From: Pseudotabrizicola sp.
GTDB lineage: Bacteria > Pseudomonadota > Alphaproteobacteria > Rhodobacterales > Rhodobacteraceae
Assembly: GCF_030656345.1 (NCBI RefSeq)
Contig: NZ_JAUSNR010000002.1
Coordinates: forward strand, 62,001 to 126,000
Reading direction: 5' to 3'
DNA: 64,000 nucleotides
The notes under the pieces are model-generated. The model had not been told where the DNA came from. It searched no databases and was given only the letters and a program-made list of their open reading frames with translations. Shown piece by piece: positions 8,668 to 17,923 of this stretch (position 1 is the stretch's first letter; the number at the start of each line of letters is the position of its first letter). Made by a program: the position numbers and the translations under genes.

Positions 8668-9600
8668 ATGAGCATTGCCGTTTCCCTGCCCGCCAACGAC
8701 AAGACCGAATGGTGGTGCAAGATGCTTCGCGATCTGATGCCGGATTGGGATATCTATCCCATCAATCAGGTGCCCGATCCCGACGCCATTACCTATTCGG
8801 TGGTCTGGCGGCCAGCCACCGGGGCCATGACGCCGTTCCGCAATCTGAAGGCCATCGTGTCGCTGGGCGCGGGGATCGACCATGTGCTCGCGGACAAGGA
8901 GCTGCCTCAGGATGTGCCGATCATCCGCACCGTGGGTACCGACCTGACACAACGGATGAAGGAATACATCGCGCTGCATGTTCTGCGCCACCACCGGGAG
9001 CTGCCGCAGATCCAGGCCAATCAGGCTGCCCACCTCTGGGATCAGATCATCGTGCCCCCCGCCCCCGAGCGGCGTGTCGGGGTTATGGGTCTGGGAAATC
9101 TTGGGGCCGCCGCCGCGCAGTTGCTGGCACAGATCGGCTTCAACGTGGTGGGATGGTCGCGCTCTGCCAAGATCATCGAAGGCGTCACAACATATTCGGG
9201 CGACGAGGCTTTTGGCGCGTTTCTCGAAGGCACCGAAATTCTTGTCTGCCTTCTGCCACTGACCGAAAGCACATTGGGCATTCTGAACGCTGACACCTTC
9301 AACAGGCTCAAGCGCGGGGCGTGTGTCATCAACGCCGCACGTGGTTCCCACATGGTAGACAGCGATCTGATTGATGCGCTGGGTTCGGGGCAGATCTCTG
9401 GGGCGACGCTGGATGTTTTTCATGTCGAACCACTGCCAAAGGATCATCCGTTCTGGGACCATCCGCGCATCACGGTGACCCCGCATGTCGCCTCGATGAT
9501 CGACGCGCCGACCGGCAGCAAGATCGTCGCCAAAAATATCCGCGCCTTTGAGGACGCGGGTACTGTTGCCGATCTTGCGGACGCAAAGCGGGGCTACTAG
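8668..9600 (+). CDS. ghrA: 2-hydroxyacid dehydrogenase (glyoxylate/hydroxypyruvate reductase A type)
   Basis: The 310-residue protein matches D-2-hydroxyacid dehydrogenases of the GhrA type, which reduce glyoxylate or hydroxypyruvate with NAD(P)H. Visible features are the substrate-loop S-L-G-A-G-I-D-H, the Rossmann motif V-M-G-L-G-N-L-G near residues 133-140, the catalytic Arg in N-A-A-R-G, the acidic residue in D-V-F-H-V-E-P-L-P, and the catalytic His in T-P-H-V-A-S. AAGGA lies 10 bp before the ATG. It is divergent from the LysR gene. The GhrA name is by family resemblance; the substrate in this locus is unproven. Confidence 0.85.
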   Translation: MSIAVSLPANDKTEWWCKMLRDLMPDWDIYPINQVPDPDAITYSVVWRPATGAMTPFRNLKAIVSLGAGIDHVLADKELPQDVPIIRTVGTDLTQRMKEYIALHVLRHHRELPQIQANQAAHLWDQIIVPPAPERRVGVMGLGNLGAAAAQLLAQIGFNVVGWSRSAKIIEGVTTYSGDEAFGAFLEGTEILVCLLPLTESTLGILNADTFNRLKRGACVINAARGSHMVDSDLIDALGSGQISGATLDVFHVEPLPKDHPFWDHPRITVTPHVASMIDAPTGSKIVAKNIRAFEDAGTVADLADAKRGY

Positions 9601-9653
9601 GCGTACCAGCCTGCAGCGACCAGCAGCACCCATCAAAATCACCCTCCCCACCT

Positions 9654-9674
9654 CCGGCCCCTTTCTGGGGCCGG
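9654..9674 (+). terminator. GC-rich hairpin after the dehydrogenase gene
   Basis: CCGGCCCC and GGGGCCGG form a perfect 8-bp stem with a 5-nt loop (tttct), 54 bp after the stop at 9600. The downstream sequence is only weakly T-rich. Confidence 0.5.
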
Positions 9675-9785
9675 CTTCCTGCATTTGACGCAAAACATTA
9701 ACCAAACTTCATATAAATTTCAAAGTATTACATATTTCTCCTCATGGCCCCATCCAAAGTTTCTTTGATGCGCTTGTTAAAAAAA

Positions 9786-9799
9786 TTCGATTGGACATC
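9786..9799 (+). promoter_or_regulatory. 14-bp motif TTCGATTGGACATC, copy 2
   Basis: Identical to bases 587-600, again after an A-rich run (gttaaaaaaa), but 235 bp upstream of the first gene instead of 80 bp. It supports co-regulation of the two ABC importer operons. Confidence 0.5.
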
Positions 9800-10034
9800 G
9801 CGGATGGAAAACCGTTGCATCAGGGGATCAACCGGGCCGTCCAAAGCCTGCAGAAATCGCTATTTGCCCCGAAATGCGGCCGGGGGCACGTGATCCGCCC
9901 GACCTTCGCCAACGCACGGTCAGCCACCGCAAGGGGCCTGTTTCGTGCTGCGCCTTTGACTGCCTGGGCAGTCGTCGCTCGAAACGGCACCTCCGTTCCC
10001 GGAGAGCCTTCATCCAACAGGAGCCTGCTTTAAC

Positions 10035-11084
10035 ATGACATCACGCCTTCTTTGCGCCCTCGCGGCCACGAGCCTGCTGGCCAGCGCAGCCCACGCGCAG
10101 TCAACCGAGGTATCGGGCGAAATCACGCTGTCGGCCTATTCCGGCATCTTTCAGGACAAATACACCGAGGCGGTCATCAAACCGTTTCAAGAGAAATTTC
10201 CGGATGTCACGGTGAACTACTTTGCGTCAAACGCGTCGTCGGTGATGCTGGGCAACCTGCGGTCGCAGGCCAGTGATGTGCAGACCGATGTTGTGATCTT
10301 TGACGTGTCGACCGCGCTTATCGGCAACAAGGAAGAGCTGCTTGCACCGCTTTCGGTGGCCGACATTCCGAACCTGGCCGATCTGCTGCCGCAGGCGACC
10401 GTGCAAGAAGGTTTTGGTCCGGCCGTTACCTTTGACAACCTCGTGCTGGTCTACAACACCGAGGCCATCTCCACCAAACCGGACTCGCTTTCCGTGCTGT
10501 GGGATCCGCAATACGCGGGCAAACTGGCCGTGACCTCGATGCCCTCGATCCTTGGCTCTGGCCTGATGGTGATGACCTCGGCGATGCTGGGCGAAGACTA
10601 TACACAGTCGGTAGAGCAATCATCTGCCAAGCTGGCCGAACTGGCACCTGCCGTGCAGACCTTTGACCCCAAGCCGGATTCCTACACGCTGGTCATCAAC
10701 GGTACTGTTGCACTGGCGACGGGCTGGAATGCCCGCGCGCAATACTATGCCGATGAGTCTGCGGGCAAACTGGACGTTGTTCTGCCCAAGGAAGGCACCA
10801 TCCTGCAGATCAATACAATCAACCTGATCAAAGGCGCCAAGAACGAGGCGGCTGCCAAGGCGTTCATCAACTACGCCCTGTCGCCCGAAGCTCAGGCCGC
10901 CTTTACCGAAGCGATGTTCTATGCCCCGGTCAACGCAAAGGCAGTGGTCAGCCCGGAGGCCACCGCGCGCACTGTAGCTGGTCAGCTGGAGCAGATCCTG
11001 CCGCTCGACTGGGGCTGGGCTGCCACCAAGTCCGAAGAGTGGAACCAGATCTGGAAGCGCCAGATCATCTCGGCCGGCAACTGA
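10035..11084 (+). CDS. Spermidine/putrescine-type ABC substrate-binding protein
   Basis: A 349-residue periplasmic binding protein of the PotD/extracellular solute-binding family 1/6 type. Residues 1-22 are a signal peptide ending A-H-A before Q23. The mature protein starts with the strand-forming G-E-I-T-L-S-A-Y-S-G and contains V-T-F-D-N-L-V-L-V-Y-N-T, typical of Pot-like proteins. AGGAG precedes the ATG. It is followed by an ATPase and two permeases in Pot order. The ligand need not be a polyamine; related proteins bind many small organic compounds. Confidence 0.85.
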   Translation: MTSRLLCALAATSLLASAAHAQSTEVSGEITLSAYSGIFQDKYTEAVIKPFQEKFPDVTVNYFASNASSVMLGNLRSQASDVQTDVVIFDVSTALIGNKEELLAPLSVADIPNLADLLPQATVQEGFGPAVTFDNLVLVYNTEAISTKPDSLSVLWDPQYAGKLAVTSMPSILGSGLMVMTSAMLGEDYTQSVEQSSAKLAELAPAVQTFDPKPDSYTLVINGTVALATGWNARAQYYADESAGKLDVVLPKEGTILQINTINLIKGAKNEAAAKAFINYALSPEAQAAFTEAMFYAPVNAKAVVSPEATARTVAGQLEQILPLDWGWAATKSEEWNQIWKRQIISAGN

Positions 11085-11103
11085 CAGCGAAACGGACGGA
11101 CCC

Positions 11104-12216
11104 ATGAACCTGCGCCCCTCCCCCTTGGCTGACACCGCTCCGCCGCATATCCGCATTGACCGGCTGACCTTTGACTATGGCGGTGCCCGGCCGGCGGTGG
11201 ACGCTTTGTCATTCGATATTGCCAAAGGCGAGTTCATTGGACTTCTCGGTCCGTCCGGCTGCGGCAAATCCACTACCCTGCGCATGTTCGCAGGGTTGCT
11301 GGCCCCCACCTCGGGCCAGATCATGATCGGCGGGCAGGATATCGTGTCGCGCCCACCGTGGGAGCGCAATCTGGGTCTGGTTTTCCAGTCCTACGCCCTG
11401 TTCCCCCACATGACCGTTGAACAGAACGTGGCGTTCGGGCTGCGGCTGCGCAAGGTCAGCAAAGAAGGCCAGCGCGCCCGGGTTGCCGAAGCCCTGCGCG
11501 CCGTCCGGCTGGACAGCTATGGCAGCCGCTGGCCGTCAGAGCTGTCCGGCGGCCAGCAGCAACGAGTCGCCATCGCCCGCGCCATCGTGATCGAGCCAGA
11601 GATCCTGCTGCTTGACGAGCCGCTGTCAAACCTTGATGCCCGTCTGCGCGACGAGATGCGGTTTGAAATCCGCGACATCCAGACGCGCACCGGCATCACC
11701 ACCTTGTTCGTCACCCATGACCAGCAAGAAGCCCTGACAATGTGCGACCGGATTGCCGTGATGAATGCGGGCAGGCTGGAGCAGATCGGCACCCCGACCG
11801 ACGTGTATGATCGCGCAGCAACCCCGTTCGTTGCAAACTTCATCGGGCGGGCGAATAATCTTTCGTCCAAACTTTCCCTCGTTGGGGGCCAGCCTGTCCT
11901 GACGTGCGACGGGCAGACACTGCCGCAACCGCTTCCTGCCGATGTGCCCGAAAACAGTGTCACCGGAAACAGTGTCGCCGCGATGGTGCGCCCCCATGCT
12001 ATCCGTCTGATGCCACCTGCGCCTGAGGGAGTTTCCGGCACGGTCATGCGTCGCGTCTTCGTCGGCAGCATGATCGAGACCGAGATCAGGCTTGATGGCG
12101 GTCAGACCCTGATTGCCGAACTGCGCCCGAACAGCGCAGATGCCGCACTGTCCAACATTGGTGCGCGTGTCACGCTGGACTGGCAGGCCAGCGACATGCG
12201 TCTGTTTGCATCATGA
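11104..12216 (+). CDS. ABC transporter ATP-binding protein, PotA type
   Basis: The 370-residue ATPase energises the Pot-like importer. It has Walker [10 protein letters not shown] (about residues 50-58), Q-loop [12 protein letters not shown], signature LSGGQQQR, Walker [11 protein letters not shown] and H-loop F-V-T-H-D-Q. A C-terminal TOBE-type regulatory domain covers about residues 280-370. Its stop overlaps the ATG of the next permease gene (ATGA). Confidence 0.9.
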   Translation: MNLRPSPLADTAPPHIRIDRLTFDYGGARPAVDALSFDIAKGEFIGLLGPSGCGKSTTLRMFAGLLAPTSGQIMIGGQDIVSRPPWERNLGLVFQSYALFPHMTVEQNVAFGLRLRKVSKEGQRARVAEALRAVRLDSYGSRWPSELSGGQQQRVAIARAIVIEPEILLLDEPLSNLDARLRDEMRFEIRDIQTRTGITTLFVTHDQQEALTMCDRIAVMNAGRLEQIGTPTDVYDRAATPFVANFIGRANNLSSKLSLVGGQPVLTCDGQTLPQPLPADVPENSVTGNSVAAMVRPHAIRLMPPAPEGVSGTVMRRVFVGSMIETEIRLDGGQTLIAELRPNSADAALSNIGARVTLDWQASDMRLFAS

Positions 12217-13079
12217 GCGCCCTTGCCACAGATGGCCGCACGCGCCTGACGCCATGGCTGCTGCTTGCACCGGTGCTGCTGGTGCTGCTGGTGTCGTTCA
12301 TCGCGCCGATCCTGTGGCTGTTCCGCATGTCGCTGAACGAGTCTGATTTCGGCGCGATCATCCCTGCTGTCAGTCTGGGCACCTATATCAAGATCCTCAA
12401 CGACACCTACTATCTGGATCTGCTTGGGCGAACTCTGCGCCTGGCCGTCACATGTTCGCTGGTGGCGCTGGCGATGGCCTATCCGATGGCCCTGTTTCTG
12501 TCGCGGATGACATCGCGCTGGCGGACGCCGCTGACGGTGCTGGCGGCATCGCCGCTGCTGATTTCGGCGGTGGTGCGGTCGTTCGGCTGGATGATCACCC
12601 TTGGCGACGACGGGCTGTTAAACAACCTGCTGCTTGGCGTCGGGCTGATCGCCGCACCGCTGCGGATCGTCAACAATTACTTTGGCGTCGTCATCGGCCT
12701 GTCGGAAAGCATCATGCCCTTTATGTTTCTGACCATCATGGCAGGCTTGGGCAAGCTGGACCGCCGGCTGGACGATGCCGCCATGTCGCTGGGCGCGCCG
12801 CCCCATATCGTCTTTCTGCGCATCATCTTGCCGCTAAGCCTGCCCGCCATCGTGGCAGGACTGACCATCGGTTTTGTACTGTCGGTATCGTCCTTCATCA
12901 CACCAACGCTGCTGGGAGGCGGGCGCGTGTTCCTGCTGGCAACCGAGGTTTATGACCTTGCGCTGATGTCGCTCGACTGGCCGACCGCCGCTGCGCTGTC
13001 ATTCCTGATGTTGGGACTGTTTCTGGTGGCCATGCTCGTGACCGCACTGCTGGTTCGCCTGATGACAAGGACACGCTGA
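12213..13079 (+). CDS. ABC transporter permease, PotB type
   Basis: A 288-residue inner-membrane permease with about six transmembrane helices. The EAA loop reads [12 protein letters not shown] near residues 185-200, where it would contact the PotA-type ATPase. The start overlaps the ATPase stop, and the next permease begins one base after this stop. Confidence 0.9.
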   Translation: MSALATDGRTRLTPWLLLAPVLLVLLVSFIAPILWLFRMSLNESDFGAIIPAVSLGTYIKILNDTYYLDLLGRTLRLAVTCSLVALAMAYPMALFLSRMTSRWRTPLTVLAASPLLISAVVRSFGWMITLGDDGLLNNLLLGVGLIAAPLRIVNNYFGVVIGLSESIMPFMFLTIMAGLGKLDRRLDDAAMSLGAPPHIVFLRIILPLSLPAIVAGLTIGFVLSVSSFITPTLLGGGRVFLLATEVYDLALMSLDWPTAAALSFLMLGLFLVAMLVTALLVRLMTRTR

Positions 13080-13080
13080 C

Positions 13081-13872
13081 ATGACCAGATTGCTTTCCAT
13101 TCTTGGCCGGGCCTACGTGATAGCCATCTTCGGCTTTATCTTCCTGCCGATGCTGATCATTCTGATAATCTCGTTCAGCGCCGACAGCTATCTGTCTTTC
13201 CCGCCCTCGGGCTGGAGCCTGAAGTGGTACAGTACCGTTCTGGGCAACACGACCTTCATGGCCGGGCTGAAAAACAGCGCTATCATCGCGCTGATCGTGG
13301 CAGTGCTCAGCCTGCTGCTGGGCCTGCCCGCAGCTTATGCTCTGGTGCGGATGGAATTTCCGGGCCGCACGCTGATCCGCAACCTGATTCTGGCACCGCT
13401 GGTGCTGCCCGCGATGATGTTGGGGCTGGGCCTGTTGATGGTGTTCACCCCCGCTGGGCTGGTGGCGACCTATCCGGGGCTGGTGCTGGCGCATCTGGTG
13501 ATGACGCTGCCGTTTTCGGTGCGCATTCTTCAAACCACCCTGTCCAATCTGGGCACGGATCTGGAAGAGGCCGCCATGACGCTGGGTGCGCGTCCGCTGC
13601 AGACCTTTCTGCTGATCACACTGCCCCGGCTGATGCCCGGCGTCATCGCCTCCAGCGCCATTGCCGCGATCCTGTCGTTTGACGAAATCGTGCTGTCGCT
13701 GTTCATCGTCGGCCCGCGCCTGCAAACCCTGCCGGTCGCGATCTATCGCTATGTCGATGAACGGACAGACCCGATGGTCGCTGTTCTGGCGGTGCTGCTG
13801 ATCGCGATCTCGCTGGCCATCGTGCTGGTCGTAGAACGCAGCGTCGGCTTTGCCAAAGCCTTCGGGCGCTGA
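13081..13872 (+). CDS. ABC transporter permease, PotC type
   Basis: A 263-residue permease, the second membrane half of the importer. It has six predicted helices and the EAA loop E-E-A-A-M-T-L-G-A near residues 160-170. The neighbouring RraA-like gene starts 31 bp downstream, consistent with one transcript. Confidence 0.9.
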   Translation: MTRLLSILGRAYVIAIFGFIFLPMLIILIISFSADSYLSFPPSGWSLKWYSTVLGNTTFMAGLKNSAIIALIVAVLSLLLGLPAAYALVRMEFPGRTLIRNLILAPLVLPAMMLGLGLLMVFTPAGLVATYPGLVLAHLVMTLPFSVRILQTTLSNLGTDLEEAAMTLGARPLQTFLLITLPRLMPGVIASSAIAAILSFDEIVLSLFIVGPRLQTLPVAIYRYVDERTDPMVAVLAVLLIAISLAIVLVVERSVGFAKAFGR

Positions 13873-13903
13873 ATTTCCTGTCTTAACCATCGAAAGACCT
13901 GAC

Positions 13904-14572
13904 ATGACCTACAAGATCAAACCAATGCCCGCGCAGATTCCGGCGGAACATCTGAGCCTTTTGGCGCAATGCGAAACCGCGACGCTCGGCCATTGGCGGC
14001 AGTTCGGCTTTCTCAGCCGCAAGATCCAACCGCTGATCCCGCGCCGCCGCGTTGTCGGTACTGCGGTGACCATCGCCATTCCCGGCCCGGATTCCACCCT
14101 GCTGCATCACCTGCTCAGCCTGATCAGGCCCGGTGATTTCGTGATTGTCGACCGCCTGCATGATGACCGCTACGCATGTTGGGGCGGCGGCGTGACCGTG
14201 GGTGCCAAAGCGGCTGGCGCGGTTGGTGCAGTTGTCGATGGCCCCTGCACGGATCTGGAAGAGATCGAGGCATCAGATTTTCCGATGTGGTGCCGGGGCA
14301 TCTCTCCGATCACCACCCGCATTTACGATCTGGGCGGGGCGATCAACGTGGCGGTTTCTGTCGGCAACACCGTTGTGATGCCGGGCGACGCGGTGCTGGC
14401 GGATGAAAGCGGCGTTGTCGTGCTGTCCCCGGACGAGGTGGAAGCCGAGGCCCGCAAAGCGATCGAAACTCAGATCAGGGGCAAAGATCGCGAGGCCAGC
14501 GTACGCGATACCGGCGTCAAGCTGGGCGATCTGTCTGGAGCTTCTGCCAAAGTTCTCGCAAAGCTGGCCTGA
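13904..14572 (+). CDS. RraA-family protein (aldolase-like) lacking the usual arginine
   Basis: The 222-residue protein belongs to the RraA/HMG-aldolase family (often annotated dimethylmenaquinone methyltransferase). It contains the family core G-G-G-V-T-V-G-A-K-A-A-G followed by V-V-D-G-P-C-T-D-L-E-E. Aldolase members use a G-X20-R-D-X2-E/D motif; here the R position is Thr (C-T-D-L-E-E) while the Asp and acidic residue remain. The protein may therefore not be a standard pyruvate aldolase. I chose the ATG at 13904 because an earlier in-frame start at 13850 would run into the permease gene. It lies in the Pot-GGT operon; substrate unknown. Confidence 0.8.
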   Translation: MTYKIKPMPAQIPAEHLSLLAQCETATLGHWRQFGFLSRKIQPLIPRRRVVGTAVTIAIPGPDSTLLHHLLSLIRPGDFVIVDRLHDDRYACWGGGVTVGAKAAGAVGAVVDGPCTDLEEIEASDFPMWCRGISPITTRIYDLGGAINVAVSVGNTVVMPGDAVLADESGVVVLSPDEVEAEARKAIETQIRGKDREASVRDTGVKLGDLSGASAKVLAKLA

Positions 14573-14587
14573 TCCATGCACTTGTTC

Positions 14588-14613
14588 TGGCCGGGGCCCA
14601 TGGATCCCGGCCA
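14588..14613 (+). terminator. Intra-operon hairpin
   Basis: TGGCCGGG and CCCGGCCA form a perfect 8-bp stem around a 10-nt loop between the RraA-like and gamma-glutamyltransferase genes. There is no T-tract; it may be an attenuator, an mRNA stabiliser or a weak terminator. Confidence 0.35.
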
Positions 14614-14649
14614 TGCCCCAGCACGTATCGCACCAACCAGAGAGCCATC

Positions 14650-16332
14650 ATGACACGCCCGCGCCTCCCCTTCGTTTGCGAAAAATCACCCGCCAGCGGC
14701 AGCGGTGGCGTCGTGGTGACCAACCATCCGCTTGGATCGGCAGCCGGGGCGGAAATGCTCGCCGCCGGGGGCAATGCGATTGACGCCGCCGTGGCAGCCC
14801 TGTTGGCCTTGACGGTAGTAGAGCCGATGATGGTGGGCATTGCGGGCGGCGGGCTGTCCCATATCCGCCTGGCCGATGGGCAGCATCTGGTGATCGATGC
14901 GCTGTCATCAGCAGCGGCGTCGATGCACCCCGAAATCTATCAGCCGGTTTCAGACGATCCGGCGCAATACATGGATGCCAAAGACAATCGCAACCTGAGC
15001 GGGGCGTCGGCCGTTGCAGTTCCGGGAAACCTTGCGGGCTGGTGCAGCATGCACAGGCGCTTTGGCAAGCTGTCCTTCACGGATGTGGTAGAACCTGCGA
15101 TCCGGCTCGCCGAACGCGGTTTTGTGGTCACGCATTATCTGGCAGGCGCTATCAAGGAGTCCGAGGCGGAACTGGGCCGCGACCCCGAAATGGCGCGGCT
15201 GGTGCTGCGCGACGGCGCGGCCCTTAACCCCGGCGACCGGATGGCAATGGGCGACTACGCGCAAAGCCTGCGACTGATCCAGCAGGAGGGTGCAGCCGCC
15301 TTGCACGGTGGCGCGCTGGGGGCCGCGCTGGCGGCACGCATGAAAACCGGCGGGCCTGATGCGGGCTGGGTCACGTTGGATGATCTGCGCACCTACTGCC
15401 CCGTTGACCGCGCGCCGATCATCGGCACTTACCGTGGGTTCCAGATCGCAGGCCCGCCGCCCCCCGCGTCTTCCGGGGTTCATGTGACCCAGATGCTCAA
15501 CATGCTCGAAGGATACGACGTTGCGGCTATGGGCGTCGGCACGACCGAAGGCCTGCACCTGCTGGCCGAGGTTATCCGCATCGCATTTGCAGACCGCCGC
15601 GCCTTTTCCGGCGATCCGGACTTTGTGGATGTGCCGGTGGGGCGACTGACCTCAAAAACCTATGCCGCCGAGTGCCGCGCGCAGATCCGCAGCAGTGCAG
15701 GCCACCCAGATCCCTTTGCTCGGGGTCGCGAAAGTCAGGACACAACCCATATCACCGTTGCTGACCGCGATGGCAACATTGTCACCGCCACCCACACCAT
15801 CAACGGGCTGTTCGGGGCGCGGTTCGTGGTGCCGGAGACCGGGATCATACCGAACAATTACATGTCAAACTTTGATCCGCGCCCCGGCAAAGCACTGTCC
15901 ATCGTACCGGGAAAACGGGTGCCCACTTCCATGGCCCCGATGATGGTTCTGCAAGATGGCAAACCCGTGTTTGCATTGGGCCTGCCGGGTGGGTTGCGCA
16001 TCTTTCCGTCGGCAATGCAGGCCATTGTCAATCTGATAGACCATCGCATGACCCTGCAAGAGGCCGTCGAGGCCCCACGGATCTGGACCCAGGGCCAGGA
16101 GGTGGAGCTGGAAGAAGGTTACGCCCCACAAAAGCCCGCTCTTGAAGCGTTGGGTCACAAGGTTAAGGTTGTCCCGCATATTGGTGGGGGTATGAATGCT
16201 ATTGCATTTGACGACACCCAGACAGGGGCTGCCTGCTGGCGCGCCGATGGGACAGTTCTTGCTCTCGGTGGCGGCCTCGCCCGCCCCGGCGTCCGCTTTT
16301 GGCCCGACAAGGCACCCGCTGATGCTACTTAA
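14650..16332 (+). CDS. Gamma-glutamyltransferase family protein
   Basis: The 560-residue protein is a self-processing Ntn-hydrolase of the gamma-glutamyltranspeptidase family. The predicted nucleophile is T365 in D-T-T-H-I-T-V-A-D, at the junction of the large (1-364) and small (365-560) subunits. The small subunit carries the family segments N-G-L-F-G-A-R and P-T-S-M-A-P-M. There is no signal peptide, so it would act in the cytoplasm, unlike E. coli Ggt. In this operon it probably cleaves an imported gamma-glutamyl or related amide compound; acylase or oxamate-amidohydrolase-like activity is also possible for this family. Confidence 0.85.
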   Translation: MTRPRLPFVCEKSPASGSGGVVVTNHPLGSAAGAEMLAAGGNAIDAAVAALLALTVVEPMMVGIAGGGLSHIRLADGQHLVIDALSSAAASMHPEIYQPVSDDPAQYMDAKDNRNLSGASAVAVPGNLAGWCSMHRRFGKLSFTDVVEPAIRLAERGFVVTHYLAGAIKESEAELGRDPEMARLVLRDGAALNPGDRMAMGDYAQSLRLIQQEGAAALHGGALGAALAARMKTGGPDAGWVTLDDLRTYCPVDRAPIIGTYRGFQIAGPPPPASSGVHVTQMLNMLEGYDVAAMGVGTTEGLHLLAEVIRIAFADRRAFSGDPDFVDVPVGRLTSKTYAAECRAQIRSSAGHPDPFARGRESQDTTHITVADRDGNIVTATHTINGLFGARFVVPETGIIPNNYMSNFDPRPGKALSIVPGKRVPTSMAPMMVLQDGKPVFALGLPGGLRIFPSAMQAIVNLIDHRMTLQEAVEAPRIWTQGQEVELEEGYAPQKPALEALGHKVKVVPHIGGGMNAIAFDDTQTGAACWRADGTVLALGGGLARPGVRFWPDKAPADAT

Positions 16333-16516
16333 CACCCTCCCGGCGCGCAAACCTAGACCCAGCTTGTCTGGACGCGCAGCCGCCGCCCGGTGATGACACC
16401 TGCAAGTCGTTGGGGTCGCTCTGTCAGCATGCTGTCGGAGGCAACGGCGTCAAGGCGCGCTACAACAATAACAGCGACTTCGTTAGTTGCCCCGGCGAGT
16501 TCTGATTGGAAAGCAC

Positions 16517-17923
16517 ATGCCTTTGCCCCTCGCCAAACCCAAAGTGCCACGCTTTGATGTGGCGATCATCGGGGCCGGGGTCGTGGGCTGCGCGGTGGCA
16601 CGCCGCTTTGCCCGTGAGGGTGCCAAGGTCGTGGTGATCGAAAAAGGGGCAGATATTCTGTCGGGGGCCTCCAAAGCCAACAGCGCAATCCTGCACACAG
16701 GATTTGACGCGCCACCCGGAAGTCTTGAGCTGGATCTGATCAAGGCGGGAAGGGCGGAATATCTGGACATCCATGGCGCACTTGGGCTGTCAATTGTGGA
16801 AACCGGCGCTTTGGTCTGTGCCTGGGCCGATCACGAGGGGGCGCAGTTGGAGTCCATTGCGGTACAGGCACATGAGAACGGCATATCCGAGGTGCACCTT
16901 CTGACCGGACCTCAGGCAAGGCAGGCGGTTCCCGGCCTGTCGAAAGCCCTGCTCGCCGCAGTCGACATAAAGGGCGAACATGTGATCGACCCGTGGTCTG
17001 CGCCGCTGGCCTATCTGACCGAGGCGGTGGCCCTTGGCACCGAGTTCCGCCGCAATACAGAGCTGCTATCCGGCAGCTTTTCGGGTGACTGGCATTTGCA
17101 GACCAGCCAGGGCGACATTCACGCCGCATCAGTCGTCAATGCCGCAGGGCTTTTCGGGGATGAGATCAACGCACGGCTGGGCCTGCCTGTGGATTTCAAC
17201 ATCAGGCCCCGCAAGGGACAGTTCGTCGTGCTCGACAAGGCGGCCGCTGTTCACGTACCGAAAATCCTGCTGCCGGTTCCGAACGAGATCACCAAGGGCA
17301 TCGTCATCTGCCCCACGGCTTTTGGCAATGTGCTGGTTGGTCCCACCGCCGAAGAGCAGGGGGACCGCGATCGCGCCACCGTAGAGACAGCAACGTTGGA
17401 GATGTTGAAGGCGCATGGGGAGAGACTGGTACCGTCTCTTGCCGGTATCGAGGTGACGGCGGTATACGCCGGTCTGCGCCCCGGCACCGAAAAGAAGCAC
17501 TACCGCGTCTCCAGCGACCCAAAAAGCCGCGCGATTGTGCTGGGCGGCATCCGGTCCACCGGACTGAGCGCGGCATTGGGGTTGGCTCAACATGCGGTTC
17601 GGTTGCATGCGGCATTTGCACAGCCGTTTCTCAAGCCAGCCGAAATTCCCCCCGTCACAGTGCCGAACCTGACCGAAACCCGCCCCCGCGACTGGCAGCA
17701 ACCCGGCCATGGCGAAATCCTGTGTCACTGCGAGATGGTCACCCGGCGGGAGGTCGAGACTTGCCTGACCTCGCCCGTGCCGCCCGGCGATTTTGGCGGC
17801 CTGCGGCGTCGCACCCGCGCCGGGATGGGGCGGTGTCAGGGCTTTTACTGTCAGGGCCGACTGGCCGAGATTTCCGCCGGACACTTGGCTTGTCCCCTGT
17901 CCTGCGAGGGGGCCGCGGAATGA
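16517..17923 (+). CDS. FAD-dependent oxidoreductase with C-terminal BFD-type [2Fe-2S] domain (GlpA-like)
   Basis: The 468-residue protein has an N-terminal FAD-binding GxGxxG motif (I-I-G-A-G-V-V-G, residues about 15-22) and a DAO/GlpA-type catalytic domain ending G-L-R-P-G-T-E near residue 325. At the C-terminus, C-H-C-E-M-V and C-Q-G-F-Y-C match a Fer2_BFD iron-sulfur domain. It resembles the anaerobic glycerol-3-phosphate dehydrogenase subunit GlpA but is shorter than the E. coli protein. I used the ATG at 16517, preceded by GGAAAG, rather than an upstream TTG. The stop overlaps the next start (ATGA), implying a complex with the next flavoprotein. Confidence 0.85.
   Translation: MPLPLAKPKVPRFDVAIIGAGVVGCAVARRFAREGAKVVVIEKGADILSGASKANSAILHTGFDAPPGSLELDLIKAGRAEYLDIHGALGLSIVETGALVCAWADHEGAQLESIAVQAHENGISEVHLLTGPQARQAVPGLSKALLAAVDIKGEHVIDPWSAPLAYLTEAVALGTEFRRNTELLSGSFSGDWHLQTSQGDIHAASVVNAAGLFGDEINARLGLPVDFNIRPRKGQFVVLDKAAAVHVPKILLPVPNEITKGIVICPTAFGNVLVGPTAEEQGDRDRATVETATLEMLKAHGERLVPSLAGIEVTAVYAGLRPGTEKKHYRVSSDPKSRAIVLGGIRSTGLSAALGLAQHAVRLHAAFAQPFLKPAEIPPVTVPNLTETRPRDWQQPGHGEILCHCEMVTRREVETCLTSPVPPGDFGGLRRRTRAGMGRCQGFYCQGRLAEISAGHLACPLSCEGAAE

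Larger units (their letters stand above)
9601..10034. other. Intergenic region before the Pot-type operon
   Basis: The 434-bp region holds a GC hairpin at 9654-9674, then a strongly A/T-rich zone (about 9690-9790) likely to contain the promoter, then the 14-bp motif at 9786-9799. A TTG-initiated open frame at 9791-10033 resembles nothing known and is not annotated as a gene. Confidence 0.6.

Noticed and set aside
9791-10033. 80-codon frame before the Pot-type binding protein
   Set aside because: It needs a TTG start without ribosome binding site, resembles nothing known and lies in the likely promoter-leader region.
12898-13905. 335-codon open frame on the minus strand
   Set aside because: It is antisense to the PotC-type permease, Gln/His/Arg-rich and without a domain.
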